A DNA stretch of 38,794 nt. Origin: Prosthecobacter debontii. GTDB lineage: Bacteria; Verrucomicrobiota; Verrucomicrobiia; Verrucomicrobiales; Akkermansiaceae. The stretch covers positions 1-38,794 of the forward strand of contig CAMBPB010000023.1 of the NCBI GenBank assembly GCA_945869465.1, written 5' to 3'. Positions 27,092 to 33,591 of the stretch are shown one piece after another; within the stretch, counting starts at the first letter, position 1; every line of letters begins with the position of its first letter. The translations under genes were made by a program, and so were the position numbers. Below the pieces are notes generated by a model that saw only the letters and a list, made by a program, of their open reading frames with translations, was not told the origin of the DNA and did not search any database.

Positions 27092-27724
27092 ATGGAAGTG
27101 CTTGAAAAATCCCGCACGATCGCGTGCAACCCGCCGTTTTTGCAGCAGGGTGATGTGCTGGCACGGGCGGAGTTCGAGCGCCGTTACGCCGCCATGCCCG
27201 GCTTGAAAAAGGCGGAACTCATCGAAGGAATCGTTTATATGGCCTCTCCAGTTCGAGCCGATCTTCACGGCATACCCCACGTCGATCTCGCAACTTTGCT
27301 GAGGGTTTTCGCCACCAGGCATCCCGGACTGCTCGTCGCCGACAATGCCACGATCCGGCTCGACACTCTGAACGAACCGCAACCCGACTTGCTCCTGATG
27401 CGTGAACATGGCCAGGCGCATCTGGATGCCGATGGTTACATCAGCGGAGCGCCGGAGTTCATCGCCGAGATCGCCGCCAGTTCGGCGTCCTATGATCTTC
27501 ACCAGAAGAAGCGCACCTACCTCCGGGCGGGTGTGCTCGAATACCTGGTGTGGCTCGCCGATGAAAACCGCCTGATCTGGTGGTGTCTCAAGGACGATGA
27601 GTTCATCGAAATCCAAGCCACTGCCGCGGGCCTGATGGAAAGTGTCAACTTCCCCGGGCTGATCATCGATTCCGCCGCCCTCACCTCCGGCGATCTTGCC
27701 ACGGCGCTTGCCAGGTTGGGATGA
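27092..27724 (+). CDS. Uma2 family (DUF820) putative endonuclease
   Basis: Uma2 proteins have a PD-(D/E)xK restriction-like fold and occur in many copies in cyanobacteria, Chloroflexota, Planctomycetota and Verrucomicrobiota; their function is not settled. The 210 residues show the typical order: LIEGIVYMASPVRADLHG near 45-62, the acidic QPDLLLM near 105, then EFIAEIAASSASYDLHQKK near 130-148 with the expected E and K/Q positions, and VLEYLVWLADE. No partner gene is evident. It is convergent with exonuclease III (38-base gap). The family is secure; nuclease activity is inferred from the fold. Confidence 0.88.
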   Translation: MEVLEKSRTIACNPPFLQQGDVLARAEFERRYAAMPGLKKAELIEGIVYMASPVRADLHGIPHVDLATLLRVFATRHPGLLVADNATIRLDTLNEPQPDLLLMREHGQAHLDADGYISGAPEFIAEIAASSASYDLHQKKRTYLRAGVLEYLVWLADENRLIWWCLKDDEFIEIQATAAGLMESVNFPGLIIDSAALTSGDLATALARLG

Positions 27725-27762
27725 AAATTCCGTTTGTTAGTCCGGCTGTCGCGCCTGCCGGA

Positions 27763-28521
27763 TCATCCCAAGGTGATTCCCACCGGGCAATGGTCGGAGC
27801 CATGCACATGCGGCAGGATTTTCGCGTCGCTGACATTTTTCATGAACGGCGTGGAAACTCCGAAGTAATCGATTCTCCATCCGACATTGTTCTGCCTGGC
27901 TCCGGCGCGGTAGGACCACCACGAATAGGCGGCCGCTTTGTCCGGATAATGGTGGCGGAAGGTGTCGGTGAATCCAGAGCCTAACAATTTGCCGAAACTC
28001 TCGCGTTCTTCGTCGGAGAATCCCGGGCTGCGCCGGTTTTCGCGCGGCCGGGCGATATCGATTTCCTGATGGGCGACGTTCAGATCGCCGCAGAAGATCA
28101 CCGGTTTGCGTTCCGCCTCGCGGGCCACATGGGCGCGGAAGACGTCGTCCCAGGTCAGCCGATAAGGCAATCGCCGCAGTTCGTCCTGGGCGTTTGGAGT
28201 GTAAACATTCACCAGGATGAAATCCGCATACTCCAGCGTGAGCACCCGGCCCTCCTTGTCATGGTCGGCGTGGCCGAGTCCGACTTTGACTTCCAGGGGT
28301 TTTTCACGGGTGAACACCGCAACCCCCGAGTAGCCGGGCTTTTCCGCCGAGTTCCAATAGGAATGGTAGCCACCGAGTTCGAGTGGAAGTTGGACTTGTT
28401 CGGGCCGCGCCTTGGTTTCCTGCAGGCAAAGGATGTCGGGTTTCTCAGTGGCGACAAACTCGGGAAAGCCCTTGCCGAGCACCGCGCGGATGCCGTTCAC
28501 ATTCCAGGAAAGCAATTTCAT
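27763..28521 (-). CDS. xth: Exodeoxyribonuclease III / AP endonuclease
   Basis: It removes nucleotides from DNA 3' ends and cuts at abasic sites in base excision repair. The 252 residues from ATG 28521 start MKLLSWNVNGIRAVLGKGF and contain ILCLQETKA (metal glutamate) near residue 35, VNVYTPNAQ (about 115), FCGDLNVAHQEIDIARP (about 148-164) and the terminal GSDHCPVGI with the catalytic Asp-His. An open frame extends 12 codons upstream, but the family starts at this Met and the promoter spacing agrees. Confidence 0.96.
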   Translation of the reverse strand: MKLLSWNVNGIRAVLGKGFPEFVATEKPDILCLQETKARPEQVQLPLELGGYHSYWNSAEKPGYSGVAVFTREKPLEVKVGLGHADHDKEGRVLTLEYADFILVNVYTPNAQDELRRLPYRLTWDDVFRAHVAREAERKPVIFCGDLNVAHQEIDIARPRENRRSPGFSDEERESFGKLLGSGFTDTFRHHYPDKAAAYSWWSYRAGARQNNVGWRIDYFGVSTPFMKNVSDAKILPHVHGSDHCPVGITLG

Positions 28522-28528
28522 GGCGGGC

Positions 28529-28557
28529 AGGATTCCGGGGATGGCAGCGGATGGCAA
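28529..28557 (-). promoter_or_regulatory. Candidate leaderless promoter of xth
   Basis: TTGCCA (28552-28557 on the minus strand), a 17-base spacer and AATCCT (28529-28534) are followed by seven bases and ATG 28521. Confidence 0.4.
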
Positions 28558-28588
28558 GCGGACATCGGAAGGCAGGGATCTTTTTGAT

Positions 28589-28714
28589 GGCAGGGACCGT
28601 TTTCCGAACGGTCCGCGCGGGGGGATCGACGATGAGGTGCGATGAAGCTCTTTTCATCGGCATCTCCCCCGCCGGACGCCTTGGAAAGGGCGTCCCTGCC
28701 TGGTGTGTCCCTGC
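28589..28714. repeat. Structured REP-like intergenic element
   Basis: The block opens with a perfect 8-bp hairpin (GGACCGTT, loop TTCCG, AACGGTCC) at 28594-28614. Its outer word GGCAGGGAC (28589-28597) is matched by the exact complement GTCCCTGCC at 28692-28700, with a second partial copy (GTCCCTGCC) at 28706-28714. The inner part contains further complementary G/C runs. No protein is plausible here. The form resembles a REP or small non-autonomous element. No second copy is present in this window, so repetition in the genome is unproven. Confidence 0.4.
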
Positions 28715-28721
28715 CTGCGTC

Positions 28722-29189
28722 TCACCGGTCGTATATGACCGTTCGCGCACCCTTTCCCGGGTGACTCACTAACAGAGAAAGGCGCTTGATGGCGGGATCG
28801 CCGCCCTTGTCACCTTCGCCTTTCAGGAACGGGTCTTTGGAGAACAGCATTTCGAGATCGACGCTGAACAGCCGCAGGGTGGCTTTTTCCAAGGCGCGGT
28901 GCTGGATGACGAGCTTTCCTTCATCGCCAAGCGCGAGGGCGAGTTGCGGCGCGGCGCGGCGGTTTCCGCGTCCGGCTTGATGTCTCCGTTAGGGAGATCG
29001 AGTCCGGCGATTTCATCGGCTTGATCGAAGACCGCTTGGAAGCGGTCCCGCCATACGCCGGTTGCCGGGGATCAGTTCGGCGAGCGCCGCCGTGCGGGTC
29101 GCGGGATCGGCGAAACGTTCGCGAAACCGATCGTCATCGGCAAGCAGCGGAGTGCAGGCAAGGAACAGGCAGACGAGATTTTTTCTCAT
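28722..29189 (-). pseudogene. Frameshifted remnant of a secreted protein gene
   Basis: ATG 29189 starts a signal peptide (MRKNLVCLFLACTPLLAD) and continues DRFRERFADPATRTAALAE before turning into unrelated sequence and a stop. A second frame then gives WRDRFQAVFDQADEIAGLD, and after another shift the third frame gives GDEGKLVIQHRALEKATLRL and FSVDLEMLFSKDPFLKGEG to a stop at 28722. Each piece has protein-like composition and the pieces join in order, so this looks like one secreted-protein gene broken by at least two frameshifts and probably deletions. The last segment resembles parts of large repetitive proteins of Planctomycetota and Verrucomicrobiota, but I cannot name the family. Confidence 0.6.
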
Positions 29190-29203
29190 GTCTGAAACAT
29201 GAG
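29185..29203. repeat. Inverted repeat over the start of the broken secreted-protein gene
   Basis: CTCATGT, five spacer bases, ACATGAG: perfect 7-bp arms that include the ATG of the remnant at 28722-29189. It could be a leftover operator or a hairpin closing the start codon. It may be chance. Confidence 0.3.
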
Positions 29204-29248
29204 CTGTTCTGCTAGTCAGGGAAAGGGCAATCTTCGCGAAGGTCGCTG

Positions 29249-29635
29249 CTATCGCGGCGAACAGGAGCGTTCCAGCCACGCGGCAAAGCCGTCCGCGTCG
29301 AGCTCGCCCGCCGCGAGGGCGAGGGTCTGGAGCACGGCTTCTTCCTCGGGGGGATTGAAGACCCATCCGTTCACTTCCAGAAACAATGCCGCGGCCATCA
29401 GACCGGAGCGCTTGTTGCCGTCGAGAAACGGGTGGTTTTTCACGATGCCGTGGGCGTAACTCGCCGCCAAATCGAAAAGACTCGGCTTGCCGTAATGGAG
29501 AAGCTGGAGCGGCCGGCCGAGGGCAGATTCCAGCAAGCCTTCGTCGCGAAGACCGTCCAGTCCGCCGAAGCGGGCGAGCAATTCACTGTGAAAGCTTAGG
29601 CAATCCTCCTTGTGAATCCAAACGGGGTCGTTCAT
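29249..29635 (-). CDS. doc: Doc-type toxin, Fic/Doc family
   Basis: Doc toxins phosphorylate and inactivate elongation factor Tu. The 128-residue length is standard. The Fic motif HPFLDGNKRSG at about 68-78 has the catalytic His, the metal Asp and the Asn-Lys-Arg of the death-on-curing family. The N-terminal part (GGLDGLRDEGLLESALGRP) is the usual Doc beginning. The ATG overlaps the antitoxin stop by 4 bases (ATGA), so the pair is co-translated. Here the antitoxin is AbrB-like; many other Doc toxins pair with Phd, and AbrB-type partners are also known. Confidence 0.95.
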   Translation of the reverse strand: MNDPVWIHKEDCLSFHSELLARFGGLDGLRDEGLLESALGRPLQLLHYGKPSLFDLAASYAHGIVKNHPFLDGNKRSGLMAAALFLEVNGWVFNPPEEEAVLQTLALAAGELDADGFAAWLERSCSPR

Positions 29636-29862
29636 TTGGCGAGTTCCCGAAAGGCGTTGCGGTAGCGGCTCATGAGGCTCTCGGCCACACGCATTTTTTC
29701 CTCAAAACCCGGACGTTCCGGCGTGATGCGCAGCGAGCATTCCGGTGCTTCGGTGAGAAAGAGCTTGTCGCCCTCGCCGACTTTGAGGGCTTGCAGCGCT
29801 TCCTTGGGCAGCACGATGCCGAGGGAGTTCCCGATTTTGCGGACTTTGGTTTCGATTGGCAT
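29632..29862 (-). CDS. AbrB/MazE-type antitoxin
   Basis: The 76-residue protein begins with a swapped-hairpin DNA-binding domain, TKVRKIGNSLGIVLPKEAL (about 5-23), followed by KVGEGDKLFL. The C-terminal half (FEEKMRVAESLMSRYRNAFR) is the likely toxin-binding helix. Such proteins repress their own promoter and neutralise the toxin. ATG 29862 fits the domain start; the longer open frame upstream is not supported. It precedes doc by a 4-base overlap. The promoter directly before it contains a small inverted repeat (TGGT, C, ACCA at 29864-29872) overlapping the -10, a possible autoregulatory operator. Confidence 0.93.
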   Translation of the reverse strand: MPIETKVRKIGNSLGIVLPKEALQALKVGEGDKLFLTEAPECSLRITPERPGFEEKMRVAESLMSRYRNAFRELAK

Positions 29863-29868
29863 GTGGTC

Positions 29869-29897
29869 ACCATCGTTATCACGGAGCGGTTTGTCAA
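29869..29897 (-). promoter_or_regulatory. Candidate leaderless promoter of the toxin-antitoxin operon
   Basis: A perfect -35 TTGACA (29892-29897, minus strand), a 17-base spacer and GATGGT (29869-29874) are followed by six bases and ATG 29862. The predicted start of transcription coincides with the antitoxin start codon. Confidence 0.55.
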
Positions 29898-29965
29898 GGA
29901 CTTGGATGAACCCATGGATTTGAGATTGAGTTCGCCACATGGAGCGTGGAGAGTGCGCAGCATTG

Positions 29966-31106
29966 ATGAAATTGCTATTCACATGGCTTGTGGCGCTCGG
30001 CGTGTTGGCCGGCCTGCAGGGGCGTGTCTTTGCGGCGGATCCTTGCGAGGTGCTGCTTGCGCTGCACGAACAAGAGCATTCCGGCCATGGGCGTCGGCGG
30101 CCTCACCCGCTTGCGGTCCAATACGGACGTGGCGCTCTCGCTCGTGTTCGCGGAGTTCGAATGGGGCACGGACATCTACAAGGCCCGCACGATGGTGCAG
30201 GAACGCATGCAGGGAGCGCGCGAACAACTGCCGGAAGGCGCCGAGCCGTTCATGACGCCCGTGGCATCGCTGATGGGCGAAATTTTGTTAGTCGGCGTGC
30301 GCTCCACCATCAAGGAAGGTGAGGAGAGCTATCTGCCGCCGCGCGAGGTGCGCTCCATCGCGGACTGGACGATCAAGCGCCGCCTCCAGAGCATTCCCGG
30401 CATCGCCGAGATCCTCAACATGGGCGGCGGAGTGAAGCGCATCGAAGTCCAGCCGGACCCCTGGCGGATGCAGGCCAATGGCGTCACTTTCGATGAGTTG
30501 AAAAAAGCCGTGGCGGATTCCGCCAGCACCACCACCGGCGGATTCATCGATGTGGGATCCACCGAAATCATGGTGCGCAACCTCGCCATGACCACGGAAC
30601 TCGACGACATCGCGCAGACCGTAGTTAAGAAAGTCAACGACCGGCCCATCGCCATCGGCGACGTGGCCAAGGTCGTCTGGGGAATCGAACCGATGCGCGG
30701 TGATGGCAACATCGCCGTCTCGCCGGAAAAAACCAGCACGCCCGCCGTCGTGATGAGCATCACCAAGGCCCCCGGATTCGATACGCTGCGCCTGACCGAA
30801 GAAATCGAAAAGGCCCTCGCGGAACTGGAACCCACGTTGCCCAAAGGCGTGACATCCACTCTGCTTTTCCGTCAGGGGGATTTCATTGAACACGCCATCG
30901 GCAACCCGACTAAGCTCGCCTTCGCCAAAGATGGCGACAAACTCGTCTCGGACAAGACCATTCCGGATGGCAAGCAACTGCCCGTCGTGCTCCAGATTAG
31001 CGCTGCGGAAGGCGGGAAAGCAAGCAGCGCGAAGTTCAGCTTGAACCTTGCCAAGTGCGCGACGTGCGAGCACGCTGAATACGCCTGCACCTGCGTCCAC
31101 CACTGA
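29966..31106 (+). pseudogene. Chimeric locus: secreted-protein gene interrupted by an RND efflux pump fragment
   Basis: ATG 29966 begins a good signal peptide (LLFTWLVALGVLAGLQGRVFA) followed by ADPCEVLLALHEQEH; after about 30085 this frame becomes arginine/histidine-rich nonsense and stops at 30322. In another frame, from about 30087 to 30905, lies an internal piece of a CusA/CzcA-type RND pump: TRLRSNTDVALSLVF, WGTDIYKARTMVQERMQ, PVASLMGEILLVGVRS, then the porter domains up to FRQGDFIEHAIGN. It lacks the pump's first helix and every later helix. The frame then runs without a stop into a different sequence ending KFSLNLAKCATCEHAEYACT and C-V-H-H, a cysteine/histidine tail that looks like a metal-binding end of the secreted protein. 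The 339-codon frame from ATG 30087 is open, but a working pump is impossible. Confidence 0.65.
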
Positions 31107-31124
31107 GATCCAGATCCAATTCCC

Positions 31125-32477
31125 ATGATTAACCGACGAACTTTTATCGGTACCACTGGCCTCGCCTTTTTGGGCCTCCAGCGATACGCAGGCGCGGAGG
31201 TTTCCTCGCGTCTCATTGAGCCGTTCGGCCCGCTGCTTAGCGATGCGGCGGGCATCATTGACTTGCCGGAGGGATTTTCCTATCGAATTCTATCAAAGTG
31301 CGGCGAAACAATGGCCGATGGATTCAAAACCCCCGGCCAACCGGACGGGATGGCGGCATTCCCTGCGGACGATGGCAAGCTGGTGCTGGTCTGCAACCAC
31401 GAGCTCGCCCTGAAATCGGCGAAAGAAGGACCGTTTTCCGACAATTCGCGGCTGCCGGCCAACTTCGATGCCGGGCTGGTCTTCGACGGAGGGCCGGGCG
31501 GAATGCTACCTCACTTGGGAGGTACGACCCACATCGTGTTCGATCCAAAGAGCGGAAAAAAGATCACGCAGTTTCTCAGCCTGATAGGCACTGACCGCAA
31601 CTGCGCCGGTGGCGCGATGCCATGGGGCTCTTGGATCACGTGCGAGGAGCCCGAAGATCTTACCAGCGAGCGAGGGAAACTGCACGGTTGGTGTTTCGAA
31701 GTGAAGGCCACCACCGGCGGCGGCCTGCAGAAGCCTGTCCCTTTGAAAGCGCTCGGCAGATTCCGTCATGAGGCCGTTGCCCTCGATCCCCGCACTGGCT
31801 GGCTCTACCTCACGGAGGACCGCAACGACGGCCTGCTCTATCGCTTCATCCCAGACAAAAAAGGCGATCTCTCCCGTGGAAAGTTGCAGGCACTCCAAAT
31901 CACCGGCAAGGCTTCTGCCGATTTGAGAAACTACCATCCGGACTCCAAGTGGCCGGTGGCATTGGAGAAACTCCGGGTGGAATGGAACGATCTCGATGAC
32001 CCGGAATCCCCCAACGACGACTTGCGGATCCGGGGCCATCAGGCCGGAGCCGCGCGCTTTGCGCGGGGCGAGGGCATCCACTGGGTCGATGATGCTTTTT
32101 TCATTTGCTGCACCGATGGCGGACCGTCACGCCGTGGCCAGATCTTCAGGTTGCAACCCGGGGCCGGCCAAGGAAACGATCAGCTCGAACTTTTCCTCCA
32201 ACCGCAGAAAAGCGACCTGCTATCTAACGGTGACAACCTGTGTCCCGCGCCTTGGGGCGGCATTGTCATTTGCGAAGACCTGATCAATGACGCGTTGTCA
32301 CCGGCGGCTCATGTCCGATGTGTCACGCCGGAAGGGAAGATCTTCACGCTCGCGAAAAACCGCAGGGCCGGTGAATTCGCCGGCGGCTGTTTCTCGCCGG
32401 ACGGGAAATGGTTCTTCGTCAACATCATGGCCCAGGGACTCACCCTTGCGATCACAGGACCTTGGGAGAGAGCGTAA
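31125..32477 (+). CDS. PhoX-family (DUF839) secreted protein, probable alkaline phosphatase
   Basis: The 450-residue protein starts with a Tat-type signal (INRRTFIGTTGLAFLGL). A beta-propeller-like chain with family motifs follows: PDGMAAFPADDG, LVCNHELA (about 85-92), GTDRNCAGGAMPWGSWITCEEPED (about 150-175, holding the cysteine and glutamate of the metal site), GRFRHEAVALDP, WLYLTEDRNDGLLYRFIPD and GGCFSPDGKWFFVN. PhoX enzymes are Ca/Fe-dependent phosphatases exported folded. Substrate activity cannot be proved from sequence, and some DUF839 proteins are not characterised. It begins 18 bases after the chimeric frame. No pho-box was recognised. Confidence 0.88.
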   Translation: MINRRTFIGTTGLAFLGLQRYAGAEVSSRLIEPFGPLLSDAAGIIDLPEGFSYRILSKCGETMADGFKTPGQPDGMAAFPADDGKLVLVCNHELALKSAKEGPFSDNSRLPANFDAGLVFDGGPGGMLPHLGGTTHIVFDPKSGKKITQFLSLIGTDRNCAGGAMPWGSWITCEEPEDLTSERGKLHGWCFEVKATTGGGLQKPVPLKALGRFRHEAVALDPRTGWLYLTEDRNDGLLYRFIPDKKGDLSRGKLQALQITGKASADLRNYHPDSKWPVALEKLRVEWNDLDDPESPNDDLRIRGHQAGAARFARGEGIHWVDDAFFICCTDGGPSRRGQIFRLQPGAGQGNDQLELFLQPQKSDLLSNGDNLCPAPWGGIVICEDLINDALSPAAHVRCVTPEGKIFTLAKNRRAGEFAGGCFSPDGKWFFVNIMAQGLTLAITGPWERA

Positions 32478-32491
32478 GTTCGCAGCGCCGT

Positions 32492-33526
32492 TCATCTCTT
32501 GGCAACGACGCCGCTGAAACGGATGTCGTTGCCAAGTCGCGTAAACTCCGTTTCCACGAGGCGGAGTGATTCCTTCAAGCCGTCTCCGGCGAGGGCGGGC
32601 GTCGGACCGCCGCAGAGCAGCGGCGCGCAATAGACCACGACTTCATCTATCAGTCCTGCCTCAAACAAGGCGGCGGAGCAGATGCCGCCGGCTTCGGTCA
32701 TGGCGGTTAGAATGCCTTGTTCCTTTGCCAGAGCGCGCAGGCTGGTTTTGAAATCGTGGCGGGGGCGGATGAGCGTGCGGGCGCGCCATTCGTCGGTGAA
32801 CAACGCCGAGTCCTTCGGCAGCGAATCCGGGTGATCGGAAAACACCACCCGCCAGGGCTGCGGGCGGCCTTCCAATAGTTCCGGCGTGCGGATGGTTAGA
32901 GCCGGATTGTCGCGGCGCACGGTGGCGCCACTGGTGAAGATGGCGTCCACCGTGGCGCGGAGTTTCTGCACGTCTGCCCGGGCGGCTTCGCCGGTGAGCC
33001 AGCGGCCTTCGCCGGGCGGGCGGGTGAGGCGGCCGTCCAGACTCATCGCGGTTTTCCAGATCACCCACGGCAGCCCGGTGTCACGCACTTTGAAAAATGG
33101 GCGCAGGAGTTTTTCAGCATCGTCGCGGCAGACACCGGAGGCGACTTGGATTCCTTGGTTTGTTAGGATCGCATCGGCGCGGCCGGCGTGATCCGGGTTG
33201 CGGTCCACACAGGCATAAACGACCCGGGCGATCCGGGCGTCGATGAGGCCCTGGGTGCAGGGTGGCGTGCGGCCATGGGTGGAACAAGGCTCCAAGGTGA
33301 CATAAATTGTGGCACCGCCCACGGCATCCCAGCCGTGTTTTTCAACCGCGTCGGACAGCGCCTCGCGTTCGGCATGCGGCCGGCCGGCGGCGCGGTGCCA
33401 ACCGCTTCCTAACAGCAACCCGTCCTTCACGACCACCGCGCCCACCGGCGGATTCGGCGCGGTTCTGCCGAGACCTTTCCGCGCTTCCTCCAGCGCGAGA
33501 ATCATCCAGTGTGCGTCCGTGTTCAT
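32492..33526 (-). CDS. ribD: Riboflavin biosynthesis deaminase/reductase
   Basis: This bifunctional cytoplasmic enzyme catalyses the second and third steps of riboflavin synthesis. The N-terminal deaminase domain (about 1-145) has the zinc motif HAERE near residue 50 and EPCSTHGRTPPC near 78-89. The C-terminal reductase (about 150-344) has VIWKTAMSLDGRLTRPPGEG, WLTGEAARADVQKLRA and a GGICSAALFEAGLIDE substrate/NADPH region. Length is close to the usual 360. Other rib genes are not adjacent and no FMN riboswitch is visible in the 65 bases upstream. It is convergent with the PhoX gene (14-base gap). Confidence 0.95.
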   Translation of the reverse strand: MNTDAHWMILALEEARKGLGRTAPNPPVGAVVVKDGLLLGSGWHRAAGRPHAEREALSDAVEKHGWDAVGGATIYVTLEPCSTHGRTPPCTQGLIDARIARVVYACVDRNPDHAGRADAILTNQGIQVASGVCRDDAEKLLRPFFKVRDTGLPWVIWKTAMSLDGRLTRPPGEGRWLTGEAARADVQKLRATVDAIFTSGATVRRDNPALTIRTPELLEGRPQPWRVVFSDHPDSLPKDSALFTDEWRARTLIRPRHDFKTSLRALAKEQGILTAMTEAGGICSAALFEAGLIDEVVVYCAPLLCGGPTPALAGDGLKESLRLVETEFTRLGNDIRFSGVVAKR

Positions 33527-33591
33527 GAGATTGTCGATTGCGGGTGAGAGGAGGAATCCGCCATCAGCGCTCCATCATTGGTCATCCACAA

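Noticed and set aside
33527..33591. FMN riboswitch in front of ribD
   Set aside because: The 65-base gap is too short and lacks the conserved stems; a candidate A/T-rich start region is all that is seen.
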